A stretch of 64,000 bases of DNA from Candidatus Rokubacteria bacterium 13_1_40CM_69_27 (GTDB lineage Bacteria > Methylomirabilota > Methylomirabilia > Rokubacteriales > CSP1-6). Shown here one piece after another: positions 24,606 through 32,971 of the stretch. The stretch covers positions 1 through 64,000 of the forward strand of contig MNEF01000124.1 in NCBI GenBank assembly GCA_001917535.1, given 5' to 3'. The position numbers and the translations under genes are program-made. The stretch's first letter is position 1. Each line of letters opens with the position of its first letter. Under the pieces are notes generated by a model. It was not told the origin of the DNA, searched no databases, and saw only the letters and a program-made list of their open reading frames with translations.

Positions 24606-25919
24606 TCATGGCTCCATGGTGACGGCCGGCTCGCCGGCCAGCGCGTTGAGCAGCTCGGCGAACTGGGGAAAGGACGTCGCGATGCAGTCGGTGTCTTCCA
24701 CCACCGTCTCACCCTCGGCGACCAGGCCCGCGACGGCCAGGGCCATCGCGATACGGTGATCGCCGCCGCTGGCGACACGCGCCCCCCGCAGGCGAGCGCC
24801 GCCCTCGATGAGGAGCCCGTCCGGCCGCTCGGCGATCCGCGCCCCCATGGCCCCCAACTCCCGCGCCAGCGCGGCGACACGGTCGGACTCCTTCACGCGC
24901 AGCTCGGCGGCGTCGCGAATCTCGGTCCGGCCCCGCGCGACGAGCGCGGCCACCGCCAGCGCCGGGATCTCGTCGATGAGCCTGGGCACCAGGGCTCCCG
25001 CGACCGTCGTGCCCACGAGCTCGCTGCCGGCGGCGGTGATCGCGCCGCTGGGCTCCCCCACGCCTCCGCGCGCCGCCGGCGCGATCTCCAGGCGCGCGCC
25101 CATGGCGCCGAGCGCCTCCAGCACGCCCGCGCGGGTGGGGTTCAACCCCACGCCGGCGACCGTGACCCGCGCGTCGGCGACGATCAGCCCGGCCACCAGG
25201 AGGAACGCGGCCGAGGAAATGTCGCCAGGCACGATCACCGTCGTTCCCGCCAGGGCGCCGGGGCTCACCGTCGTCGTGAGGCCCCGCGTCTCGAGCCGCG
25301 CCCCGAACTGTCGCAGCATGCGCTCCGAGTGGTCTCGCGACTGCGCCGGCTCGGTGACCGACACCGGCCCGTCGGCGCAGAGGCCGGCGAGCAGGATCGC
25401 GGATTTCACCTGGGCCGACGCGATCGGCAGCTCGTAGGCGAGGGTCGTCGGTCTCTCCGCGCCCCGGACGGCCAGCGGGAGGCGACCGCCTTCCGCGCGC
25501 CCGACGATCGTGGCCCCCATGCGCCGGAGCGGCTCGGCGACACGCCCCATCGGGCGGCGCCGGAGCGACTCGTCGCCGGTGAGGAACGTCCAGAACGGCT
25601 GGCCCGCCAGCGCTCCCAGGAGCAGCCGCGCCGTGGTGCCGGAATTCCCGCAGTCGATGACGTTCGCCGGCTCCCCGAGCCCCCGCAGACCGGCGCCCGC
25701 GATGCGGTACTCGCCGGGGCCCTTGCGGGTGACGTCCACGCCCAGCGCCTCGACGGCCGCGATCGTCCGCAGACAATCCTCGGCCTCGAGGTAGCCGCGG
25801 ATCTCCGTCACGCCCTCGGCCAGCGCACCCACCAGCGCCGCCCGATGCGAAATCGACTTGTCCCCTGGCACCTCGACCTGGCCACCCAGCCGGCTCACCG
25901 GATGGATCCGGAGCCTCAC
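24606..25919 (-). CDS. aroA: 3-phosphoshikimate 1-carboxyvinyltransferase (EPSP synthase)
   Basis: A protein of 437 residues starting at GTG 25919, in GTGA overlap with tyrA. The sixth step of the shikimate pathway. GDKSISHRAALVGAL carries the substrate-binding Lys and Arg; DCGNSGTTARLLLGALAG, GDESLRRRPMGRVAEPLRRMGA and RVKESDRVAALARELGAMG are family hallmarks. Two six-strand-repeat domains give normal length. Confidence 0.95.
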   Translation of the reverse strand: MRLRIHPVSRLGGQVEVPGDKSISHRAALVGALAEGVTEIRGYLEAEDCLRTIAAVEALGVDVTRKGPGEYRIAGAGLRGLGEPANVIDCGNSGTTARLLLGALAGQPFWTFLTGDESLRRRPMGRVAEPLRRMGATIVGRAEGGRLPLAVRGAERPTTLAYELPIASAQVKSAILLAGLCADGPVSVTEPAQSRDHSERMLRQFGARLETRGLTTTVSPGALAGTTVIVPGDISSAAFLLVAGLIVADARVTVAGVGLNPTRAGVLEALGAMGARLEIAPAARGGVGEPSGAITAAGSELVGTTVAGALVPRLIDEIPALAVAALVARGRTEIRDAAELRVKESDRVAALARELGAMGARIAERPDGLLIEGGARLRGARVASGGDHRIAMALAVAGLVAEGETVVEDTDCIATSFPQFAELLNALAGEPAVTMEP

Positions 25920-26767
25920 GGCAGCGCCTCGCGCTGAGCCTTGATCCGCGCCAGGGCGGCCCGGAGCCCGGCGGCATCACCGGCGTCGATCAGCTTCGAC
26001 AGCTCGGCGAGCGCGCGGAGGAACTCCCGAATGGTGGGCCCGAGCGCGTCGCGATTGGCGAGGAAGATCTCTTCCCACACCTCGGGGTCGGAGGCGGCGA
26101 TACGGGTGGTGTTGCGGAAGCCCCGCGCGGCCACCTCGAACGCCGCCGGATCGAAGCGGGCGACGCCGTCGACGAGGGCGCAGGCGACGAGGTGCGGCAG
26201 GTGGCTGACTGCGGCCACCGCGCGGTCGTGGGCGTCGGGATCGAGCGCCAGGATCCGTCCTGCCCCGAGCGCTTCCCAGAAGGCCGTGATCCCCTTCACC
26301 GCCGCCGGCGCGCTGCTCTCGCTCGGCGTGACGATGACCGTGGCGCCGTGGAAGAGGTCGGCCCGGGCCACCGCGTAGCCGCTCCGTTCCGAGCCGGCCA
26401 TCGGGTGGCTCCCGACGAACTGCAGCGGACGCCCGGCCGCGAGCCGCTGAGCGGCCCGCACGATCCCGCCCTTGGTGGAGCCGACGTCGGTGAGGAGGGC
26501 GTCGGCCGGGGCCGCGCGCCACACCTCCCCGAGCAGATGCTCGATGGCCGCCACCGGGGCCGCCAGAACGACGAAGTCGGCGCCGGCGACGCCCGTGGTG
26601 AGGTCGGTCGTCGCGCGGTCGAGGGCGCCGTCGCGGAGGGCGGGCTCGAGGCGGCGCCCGTCGCGTCCGATGCCGACGATCTCCCGGGCCAGGCCCTGCG
26701 CGCGCGCCGCCTTGGCCACCGAGCCGCCCAGGAGTCCCACGCCGACGACGGCGAGCCGCTGAATCAC
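25916..26767 (-). CDS. tyrA: Prephenate dehydrogenase
   Basis: A protein of 283 residues. NAD(P)-dependent oxidative decarboxylation of prephenate in tyrosine synthesis. It shows the Rossmann motif VVGVGLLGGSVAKAAR (7-22), VLAAPVAAIEHLL, the active-site block QFVGSHPMAGSERSGYAVA and RFDPAAFEVAARGFRNTTRIAASDPEVW. There is no ACT or chorismate mutase domain. It lies between hisC and aroA in the aromatic supraoperon. Confidence 0.94.
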   Translation of the reverse strand: MIQRLAVVGVGLLGGSVAKAARAQGLAREIVGIGRDGRRLEPALRDGALDRATTDLTTGVAGADFVVLAAPVAAIEHLLGEVWRAAPADALLTDVGSTKGGIVRAAQRLAAGRPLQFVGSHPMAGSERSGYAVARADLFHGATVIVTPSESSAPAAVKGITAFWEALGAGRILALDPDAHDRAVAAVSHLPHLVACALVDGVARFDPAAFEVAARGFRNTTRIAASDPEVWEEIFLANRDALGPTIREFLRALAELSKLIDAGDAAGLRAALARIKAQREALP

Positions 26768-26768
26768 A

Positions 26769-27875
26769 CTAGGCCTGCTTCCCGAGCGCGGCCCGCAGCC
26801 CTTTGATGAGCCGCCGGTTCTCCTCGGGTGTGCCGACCGTGATGCGGAGCGTGCTCTCCATGCCGAAGGGCGTCATGGGGCGCACGATGACGCCCCCGTG
26901 CAGGAGCTTCTGGTAGATCTCGGCGGCGCTCCGACCGACGTCGACGAGGATGAAGTTCGCGCGCGAGGGGACGTACTTGAGCCCCAGCGCCTTGAACTCG
27001 TCGTAGAGGAAGTGGCGCCCGGCCTCGATCATCCGCACGCACTCCAGCACGTGCGCGTCGTCCTCCAGCGCCGCCAGCGCCGCCGCCTGGGCCAGGGAGT
27101 TGACGTTGAAAGGCTGGCGGATGCGGTTCATGAGCGCGATCGCGTCGGCATCGGCGACGCCGTAGCCCACGCGCAGCCCGGCCAGGCTGTTGGCCTTGGA
27201 GAAGGTCCGGAGGACGATGACCTTGCGGCCCTGCTTGACGTACGCGAGCGCGTCCGGGAAATCGGGTCCCTGGGCGAACTCGAGGTACGCCTCGTCGAAG
27301 ACGACGATGGTCCGCTCGGGCACCCGCGCCATGAAGTGCTCGACCTCCTCCGCCGTCACGATCGTCGCGGTGGGGTTGTTCGGGTTGGCGATGAAGATGA
27401 TCTTCGTGAGGGGCGTGATGGCCCGGGCCATGGCCTCCAGGTCGAGCCGGTAGTCCTTCAGCATCACCATCACGCGGATGCCGCCGGCCGCCTGCACAAC
27501 CATCGGGTACACCACGAAGGAGGGATGCGGCACGATAGCCTCGTCCCCGGGCTTGAGGAAGGTGCGGACCAGCAGCTCGATCAGCTCGTTCGAGCCGTTG
27601 CCCAGGATCACGTGCTCGGGCGTCACGCCGTGCTTCTTGGCCAGGGCCTGCCGCAGGTAGAAGGCGCTACCGTCCGGGTAGCGGTTGAGGATGCTGAGCG
27701 CGGCCGCGACAGCCTTCTGCACCCGGTCGGAGGGGGCCAGCGGGTTTTCGTTGGAGGCCAGCTTGATGGCGTCCGCGATCCCGAGCTCGCGCTCCAGCTC
27801 CTCGATCGGCTTCCCCGGCTCGTAGGGCGCGATCCCCAGGATGTGCTCGTTCGCCAGCGACTCCCACTGTGTCAT
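26769..27875 (-). CDS. hisC: Histidinol-phosphate/aromatic aminotransferase
   Basis: A protein of 368 residues, a fold-type I PLP enzyme: NENPLAPSDRVQKAV, YPDGSAFYLRQALAKKHG, NGSNELIELLVRTFL, NPNNPTATIV, the Schiff-base segment VLRTFSKANSLAGLRVGYG and a C-terminal RITVGTPEENRRLIKGL. Its place between pheA and tyrA suggests it may transaminate phenylpyruvate or hydroxyphenylpyruvate as well as imidazole-acetol phosphate, as proposed for the hisC copies in such operons. Confidence 0.9.
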   Translation of the reverse strand: MTQWESLANEHILGIAPYEPGKPIEELERELGIADAIKLASNENPLAPSDRVQKAVAAALSILNRYPDGSAFYLRQALAKKHGVTPEHVILGNGSNELIELLVRTFLKPGDEAIVPHPSFVVYPMVVQAAGGIRVMVMLKDYRLDLEAMARAITPLTKIIFIANPNNPTATIVTAEEVEHFMARVPERTIVVFDEAYLEFAQGPDFPDALAYVKQGRKVIVLRTFSKANSLAGLRVGYGVADADAIALMNRIRQPFNVNSLAQAAALAALEDDAHVLECVRMIEAGRHFLYDEFKALGLKYVPSRANFILVDVGRSAAEIYQKLLHGGVIVRPMTPFGMESTLRITVGTPEENRRLIKGLRAALGKQA

Positions 27876-27884
27876 GCTCGCTCC

Positions 27885-28946
27885 TTATCCGGTGGGGTAC
27901 GAGCCCAGGACTTTCAAAAAGAGGGTGCGCTCGCCGATCTCGCCCAGCGCCGAGGCGACCGTGGGCGTGTCGCGATGGCCCTCGAAGTCCACGAACATCA
28001 CGTACTCCCACGACCTGCGCTTCGCCGGCCGCGATTCGATCTTGGTCAGGTTCAGTCCACGCCGCGCGAAGGGCTCGAGGATGCGGTAGAGCGCGCCGGG
28101 TTCGTTGCGCATCGCGAACAGGATCGAGGTCTTGTCGCGCCCGCTGGGCCCGGCGGCGCGCCGCCCGATGACGAGGAAGCGCGTCGAGTTGTAAGGGTTG
28201 TCCTCGATCCGCGGTCTCAGCACGGGCACGCCGTACAGCTCTGCCGCCAGCTCGGAGGCGATCGCCGCCGCCGTGACGTCGCCGGCGGCGAGCTCCGCCG
28301 CCGCGGCCGTCGAGGTCAGCTCCTGCGTCGGCACGTCCGGCAGATGCTGGGCCAGCCAGCCGCGGCACTGCGCCAGCGCCTGGGGGTGGGAGACGACGAC
28401 CTTGATCTCCCCGAGGTCGCGGGCCAGCGAGAGCAGGTGCTGGGTGATCGTGAGGTACCGCTCGCCGCAGATGAGCGCGTCGGAGTCGATCAGCCGGTCC
28501 AGCGTGACGTTCACGGCGCCTTCGGTGCTGTTCTCGACCGGCACGACGCCGTACTCCACACGTCCGTGCTCAACATCGTCGAAGATGTCGGCGATCGACC
28601 GTAACCCCGAGTACGCGGCCGAGGAGCCGAAGTGCTGGAGGGCGGCCTGGTGGCTGAAGGTCGCGCGGGGGCCGAGGTAGCCCACCGTCAACGGACCCTC
28701 CAGCGCGCGGCAGCCGGACAGGATTTCGCTCCAGATCGCGCGCACGGCCTCGGCCGAGAGGGGGCCGGGGCTGAGCGCGGTCAAACGGGCGACGATCTCG
28801 GCTTCCCGCTCGGCGGCATACGACGGCATATCCTGCCGTCGTTTGAGGTCTCCGATGTTGAGGGCGGCCTCGGCGCGCTGGTTGAGGAGGTGAAGGATTT
28901 GGTTGTCGAGCTCATTGATCCTGGAACGCCAATCGTCCAGGTTCAT
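27885..28946 (-). CDS. pheA: Bifunctional chorismate mutase/prephenate dehydratase (P-protein)
   Basis: A protein of 353 residues from ATG 28946 (AGGAG site; the promoter lies just upstream). Three domains: AroQ chorismate mutase (LDDWRSRINELDNQILHLLNQRAEAALNIGDLKR, 2-80), prephenate dehydratase (VGYLGPRATFSHQAAL to YNSTRFLVIG, about 88-270) and a regulatory ACT domain with LTKIESRPAKRRSWEYVMF (about 275-353), normally the phenylalanine sensor. It opens the aromatic operon. Confidence 0.95.
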   Translation of the reverse strand: MNLDDWRSRINELDNQILHLLNQRAEAALNIGDLKRRQDMPSYAAEREAEIVARLTALSPGPLSAEAVRAIWSEILSGCRALEGPLTVGYLGPRATFSHQAALQHFGSSAAYSGLRSIADIFDDVEHGRVEYGVVPVENSTEGAVNVTLDRLIDSDALICGERYLTITQHLLSLARDLGEIKVVVSHPQALAQCRGWLAQHLPDVPTQELTSTAAAAELAAGDVTAAAIASELAAELYGVPVLRPRIEDNPYNSTRFLVIGRRAAGPSGRDKTSILFAMRNEPGALYRILEPFARRGLNLTKIESRPAKRRSWEYVMFVDFEGHRDTPTVASALGEIGERTLFLKVLGSYPTG

Positions 28947-28979
28947 AGGGACTCCTGCCCGCTCTGCTGAATACCGCGC

Positions 28980-29009
28980 ATTATAGGCTAACGCTTCGAG
29001 CGGGCGCAA
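28980..29009 (-). promoter_or_regulatory. Promoter of the pheA-hisC-tyrA-aroA-cmk-plsC-rpsA-sppA operon
   Basis: On the minus strand a perfect TATAAT (28985-28980) sits 18 nt from a weak TTGCGC -35 (29009-29004) and 33 nt ahead of the pheA ATG. No leader peptide with a run of Phe codons, and no attenuator hairpin, is visible in the short leader. Confidence 0.6.
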
Positions 29010-29036
29010 GCGAGTGGGACTGCGAAGCCGCAGGGC

Positions 29037-29124
29037 GCCAGCGGAGCCGCAGGCGACGCCCGCCCGAGGCGAGCCTGAGTGCCAGCGGAGCCGCAGGCGA
29101 CGCCCGCCCGAGGCGAGCCTGAGT
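29037..29124. repeat. Family B repeat: two perfect 44-bp tandem copies
   Basis: The 44-bp unit at 29037-29080, beginning GCCAGCGGAGCCGCAGGC and ending GAGGCGAGCCTGAGT, is repeated exactly at 29081-29124. Partial copies flank it (CGAAGCCGCAGGGCG before, GTGCGAAGCCGCC after). The region 29010-29158 between rluB and pheA holds only this repeat. Confidence 0.9.
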
Positions 29125-29158
29125 GAATCGTGCGAAGCCGCCGGGGCGCCACCCGAGG

Positions 29159-29899
29159 TCAGCGTCGCGCCCCCGGCGCCGCCGCCACCGCCCGCCGAAG
29201 CGCGGCGATCTCCCCAGGCGTGAGGGGGCGCGAGGCGCCCACCAGCAGGTTGCCGAGCTTCACCGGACCGAAGGCGATCCGGCGCAGACGTACCACCGGA
29301 TGGCCGAGCGCCGCGCAGTAGCGCTTCACCTCGTGCTTGCGCCCCTCGGCGAACGTCAGGCGAAGCTGGCTCCCCGAGGGCGACGCGCCGAGGGGCTCCA
29401 CCGCCACCGGCACCGCGGGACCGTCGTCGAGCATCGTGCCCCGCCGCCAGCGCGCGAGATCCGTCCGCGCGATCGCGCCCACCACCTCCGCTTCGTAGAC
29501 GCGCGGCAGGCCGTAGCGCGGATGCAGGAGGCGATGAGTCAGGGCGCCATCGTTGGTCAGGAGCAGCGCACCCTCGACGTCGGCGTCGAGGCGTCCCACC
29601 GGATAGAGGCGCGCCACCGGCGGAACGAGGTCAGTGACGACCCGGCGTCCCCGCGGGTCGCCGCGTGACGTGAGATAACCACGTGGCTTGTTGAGGAGGA
29701 TGTAGTGCTTCGCCTCGGCGCCCGGGATCGCGCGTCCGTCGACGGTGACGGTGTCGACGAGAGGATCGGCGACCGTTCCCGGCTCGCGCGTCACCACGCC
29801 GTTGACGGCGACGCGCCCGTCGAAGATCAGCCGATCAGCCGCTCGCCGGGACGCCAGCCCCGCTTGCGCCAGAATCTTGTTCAGTCGCAGCTTCGCCAT
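29159..29899 (-). CDS. rluB: 23S rRNA pseudouridine synthase, RluB-like
   Basis: A protein of 246 residues. An N-terminal S4 RNA-binding domain (RLNKILAQAGLASRRAADRLIFDGRVAVNG) and the RsuA/RluB catalytic domain with YPVGRLDADVEGALLLTNDG (catalytic Asp in GRLD) and KHEVKRYCAALGHPVVRLRRIAFG. It follows scpA-scpB, its usual partners in many bacteria; the ATG lies 65 nt inside the scpB end. RluB versus RsuA/RluE specificity is inferred from context. Confidence 0.9.
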   Translation of the reverse strand: MAKLRLNKILAQAGLASRRAADRLIFDGRVAVNGVVTREPGTVADPLVDTVTVDGRAIPGAEAKHYILLNKPRGYLTSRGDPRGRRVVTDLVPPVARLYPVGRLDADVEGALLLTNDGALTHRLLHPRYGLPRVYEAEVVGAIARTDLARWRRGTMLDDGPAVPVAVEPLGASPSGSQLRLTFAEGRKHEVKRYCAALGHPVVRLRRIAFGPVKLGNLLVGASRPLTPGEIAALRRAVAAAPGARR

Positions 29900-30443
29900 C
29901 GACAGCGGCGGTTGCCGGAATCTCCGGAACGATCAGCTCGCCCTCGGCCTTGGGCAGGTCGCCCAGGTCGCGCAGGCCGAAGGCGACGAGAAACTCGCGC
30001 GTCGTCTCATAGAGGAAGGGCCGGCCGGGCGCGTCCTTGCGTCCGGCGATGCGGATCAGCCGCCGCTCGAGGAGATTCTCCAGCACGGCCTCCGAGTTCA
30101 CGCCACGAATCGCGTCAACTTCCGGGCGCGACACCGGTTGGCGGTAGGCGACGATGGCGAGCGTCTCCAGGGCGGGACGCGAGAGGCGGGCGCGCGTCCG
30201 GGCCTTGGCCAGCCGCAGCAGCCACGGCGCGATCTCGGGCCGCGTCACCATGCGGTAGCCGCCGGCGACGTCGACAATCGTCAGCGGGCTGTCGGCCGCC
30301 GCATAGCGCGCCCGCAGCTCTTCGAGGAGGCCGCGCGCCGCGGCGACGTCCGGCAGGTCCAGCACCTCGCGGATGCGCGCGGCCTCCAGCGGCGTATCGG
30401 AGGCGAACAGCAGGGCCTCGACGACGTCAGTCGGAGTCGGCAA
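29835..30443 (-). CDS. scpB: Segregation and condensation protein B
   Basis: A protein of 202 residues with two winged-helix domains (VVEALLFASDTPLEAARIREVLD; LSRPALETLAIVAYRQPVSRPEVDAIRGVNSEAVLENLLERRLIRIAGRKDAPGRPFLYETT). It forms the SMC-ScpAB complex that compacts chromosomes. The Ala/Glu-rich tail after about residue 180 overlaps rluB by 65 nt. The start overlaps scpA by 17 nt. Confidence 0.92.
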   Translation of the reverse strand: MPTPTDVVEALLFASDTPLEAARIREVLDLPDVAAARGLLEELRARYAAADSPLTIVDVAGGYRMVTRPEIAPWLLRLAKARTRARLSRPALETLAIVAYRQPVSRPEVDAIRGVNSEAVLENLLERRLIRIAGRKDAPGRPFLYETTREFLVAFGLRDLGDLPKAEGELIVPEIPATAAVDGEAATEQDSGASGAGVPASG

Positions 30444-31236
30444 TGGTGGCCTCGCTCGTCGTGGGTTGGGCGGCGCTGGCCGCGCTCGCGGGCGGCTCGG
30501 CGCGCCGCTCGATGACGATGTCCCCGAACAGCTCGCTCTGCTGGGCGCGGATGTTGCCCAGCCTCACCAGTTCCAGGACCGCCAACAACGTCACCACCAC
30601 CTCGGACCGTACGCGCTCGGTGCCGGTCAGCGACGAGAACAGCAGCGACCAGGTGTCGCGCAGCACGGCCAGGATCTCGGCCATCCGCTCCAGGAGCGAC
30701 ATCGGCTCCGGCTCGATTTCCCGGGGCTTCCGCCGCGCCTGCTCGTCGATGAGGCGCCGGAGCGCGCGTTCGAGCAGGTGCAGGCTCAGGTCCTCCAAGG
30801 GCACGTCGTCGGGCGGCGGCAGATCGCTCAGCGGGCGGCCCCAGACGAGCGCCTGCTCGGCCTCGCGGTCGGCGAGCCAGCCGCCGAGCGTCTTCACCCG
30901 CGCGTACTCCCGGAGGCGCTCCTCCAGCTCCCGACGGAGCGCCTCGGCGTCCTCGTCGAGCTGCTCCTCGTTCTCATCCGGCGGCACCAGCAGCTTGGAC
31001 TTCAGATAGACCAGCGTCGCAGCCATGACCAGGTAGGCGCCGGCCGTCTCCAGATCCTGGAATTCCAGCGCCTCGAGGTGGGCGAGATATTGGTCGGTGA
31101 TCGTCCGGATCGGCAGCGCGGCGAGGTCGATCTCGTTCGTCCGGCAGAGATGCAGCAGGAGGTCGAGCGGTCCCTCGAACTGCCCCACCCGCAGCGTCAA
31201 CGCCGGCGGCGTCGTGGTGGCCGCGGTCGCCGTCAT
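30427..31236 (-). CDS. scpA: Segregation and condensation protein A (kleisin)
   Basis: A protein of 269 residues. LRVGQFEGPLDLLLHLCRTNEIDLAALPIRTITDQYLAHLE is the kleisin N-terminal helix bundle. An acidic middle (PPDENEEQLDEDAEALRREL) and a C-terminal winged helix (EVVVTLLAVLELVRLGNIRAQQSELFGDIVIE) follow. It bridges the SMC heads with ScpB. ATGA overlap with trpS. Confidence 0.92.
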   Translation of the reverse strand: MTATAATTTPPALTLRVGQFEGPLDLLLHLCRTNEIDLAALPIRTITDQYLAHLEALEFQDLETAGAYLVMAATLVYLKSKLLVPPDENEEQLDEDAEALRRELEERLREYARVKTLGGWLADREAEQALVWGRPLSDLPPPDDVPLEDLSLHLLERALRRLIDEQARRKPREIEPEPMSLLERMAEILAVLRDTWSLLFSSLTGTERVRSEVVVTLLAVLELVRLGNIRAQQSELFGDIVIERRAEPPASAASAAQPTTSEATIADSD

Positions 31237-32219
31237 GGGGTGAGCGTCACCACCCGCCGGACCTCGTCCATGGTGGCCTGGGCCACCCGGCGGGCCCGGG
31301 CCGAGCCCTCGCGCAGGATGTCGGCGATCATGTCAGGCTTCTCGGCGAAGCCCTGCCGCCGCTCGCGGATCGGGGCCAGCGCCGGCTCGAGGTGCTTGAG
31401 GAGCACGTCCTTGCAGTCCAGGCACCCGATCCCGGCGGTGCGGCATCCCGTGGCGCAATACTCGCGGTCACCGGCGGGCGTGAAGATCTTGTGCAGGTCG
31501 AACACGGGGCAGACCTCGGGGTTGCCGGGATCCGAGCGCCGCTTGCGGGCGGGGTCGGTCACCATCGGTCGCACCTTCTGCCGGATGGTCTCCGCGGAGT
31601 CCGAGAGGTAGATCGCATTGCCATACGACTTGGACATCTTGCGACCGTCCGTCCCCGGCACCTTCGGAATCTCCGTCAGCTTGGCCTGGGGTTCGGGAAA
31701 GACCTCCCCGAAGGTGTGGTTGAACCGGCGCGCGACCTCCCGCGTCAGCTCGATGTGGGGCACCTGGTCGATCCCCACCGGCACCCACGTGGGCTTGTAG
31801 ATGAGGATGTCCGCCGCCTGAAGCAGCGGGTAGCCGAGCAGGCCGTACGAGGGCGACTCGATGCCGAGCTGCTCCACCATCTCCTTGTAGGTCGGCACCC
31901 GCTCGAGCCAGCCGACCGGCGTGATCATCGAGAAGAGCAGGTGCAGCTCGGCGTGCTCGGGGACCAGCGACTGGATGAACATCGTGCACCGCTGCGGCTC
32001 GAGGCCGGCGCCGAGCCAGTCGGCAACCATCTCGATCGTGTTGCCCGCCACCTCCCGGATGTTCTCGGCGTCGGTTGTCAGCGCGTGCCAGTTGGCGATG
32101 AAGAAGAAGCAGTCGTGCGACTCCTGCAACCGCACCCAGTTGTCGAGGGCGCCGAGATAGTTTCCGAGATGGAGCTTGCCCGTCGGACGCATCCCCGACA
32201 GGACGCGATCCCTGGCCAT
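31233..32219 (-). CDS. trpS: Tryptophanyl-tRNA synthetase
   Basis: A protein of 328 residues from ATG 32219 (TGATG overlap with the upstream glycosyltransferase). Class I synthetase: MRPTGKLHLGNYLGAL (HIGH motif variant), DILIYKPTWVPVGIDQVPHIELTREVARRFN and DGRKMSKSYGNAI (KMSKS). A CRTAGIGCLDCK segment near the C-terminus occurs in many bacterial TrpRS. trpS-scpA-scpB-rluB is a common order. Confidence 0.96.
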   Translation of the reverse strand: MARDRVLSGMRPTGKLHLGNYLGALDNWVRLQESHDCFFFIANWHALTTDAENIREVAGNTIEMVADWLGAGLEPQRCTMFIQSLVPEHAELHLLFSMITPVGWLERVPTYKEMVEQLGIESPSYGLLGYPLLQAADILIYKPTWVPVGIDQVPHIELTREVARRFNHTFGEVFPEPQAKLTEIPKVPGTDGRKMSKSYGNAIYLSDSAETIRQKVRPMVTDPARKRRSDPGNPEVCPVFDLHKIFTPAGDREYCATGCRTAGIGCLDCKDVLLKHLEPALAPIRERRQGFAEKPDMIADILREGSARARRVAQATMDEVRRVVTLTP

Positions 32220-32971
32220 CAGCGCCTCGCCTGCTCCAGGATCTTGGCCGATCGCACGAACACATAGTACGCGTAGAGTCCTGCGAGCAGAAGCCCCCTC
32301 CAGCCGTCGAGGAAGCCCCGGCGCAGGACGTACATGCCGACGAAGCGCCCGAGCGGTCGCAGCACGAGATCGCGAGCGCGGGCGCGCCGGCCGCTCTTCA
32401 CCCATTCGCCAGCGGCCAGCGTCGAGTACCGGTCGGCCCGGGCGAGGAAGTCCGCCACGTCGCGGTAGCTGCGGTGGAGGAGCGCCCCCCGGAGCCGCCC
32501 GACGCGCCCGTCGACCCGCAAGGACTCGTGAACATCCCGCTCGACGAAGCGCGCCCGGCCACGCCGGAAGAGCCGGACCTGCCAGTCGGGGTAGAGGCCG
32601 CCGCGGCGCACCCACCGTCCCCAGAAGATGTTCTTCCGCGGCAGGGCGTACGCCTCGCAGGCGACGCCGCCGGCCAGCAGGGCGCGGATCTCGTGCCTCA
32701 GCTCCGGCGACACCTCCTCGTCGGCGTCGAGCGACAGGATCCAGTCGCCGCTGGCCCGCTCCAGCGCGAAGTTCTTCTGGCGGGCGAAGCCCGGCCACGG
32801 ACGGACGATCACGTGATCGGTGAACTCGCGGGCGATCTGGACCGTTTTGTCCTGGGATTCGGCGTCGACGACGACGATCTCGTCCGCCCAGGGGACGCTC
32901 TCCAGGCAGCCGCGCAGCCGCTCCTCCTCGTTATAGGTGACGACCACGACGCTCAGACGCGGCGCCGTCAT
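32219..32971 (-). CDS. Glycosyltransferase family 2, LPS core type
   Basis: A protein of 250 residues from ATG 32971 (ATGA overlap with waaC). GT-A fold: LSVVVVTYNEEERLRGCLESVPWADEIVVVDAESQDKTV, ASGDWILSLDADEEVSPEL (metal-binding DAD) and RGGLYPDWQVRLFRRGRARFVERDVHESL. C-terminal basic/hydrophobic helices suggest membrane association. It resembles WaaE/KdtX-type core glucosyltransferases that modify heptose; the sugar cannot be read from sequence. Confidence 0.85.
   Translation of the reverse strand: MTAPRLSVVVVTYNEEERLRGCLESVPWADEIVVVDAESQDKTVQIAREFTDHVIVRPWPGFARQKNFALERASGDWILSLDADEEVSPELRHEIRALLAGGVACEAYALPRKNIFWGRWVRRGGLYPDWQVRLFRRGRARFVERDVHESLRVDGRVGRLRGALLHRSYRDVADFLARADRYSTLAAGEWVKSGRRARARDLVLRPLGRFVGMYVLRRGFLDGWRGLLLAGLYAYYVFVRSAKILEQARR

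Noticed and set aside
29037-29124. Possible CRISPR array
   Set aside because: Two contiguous identical units without spacers and no cas genes; it is a simple tandem repeat.
29835-29899. 65-nt scpB/rluB overlap as evidence of a misplaced rluB start
   Set aside because: The rluB S4 domain needs the residues from ATG 29899, and the scpB tail is non-conserved, so the overlap is accepted as real.
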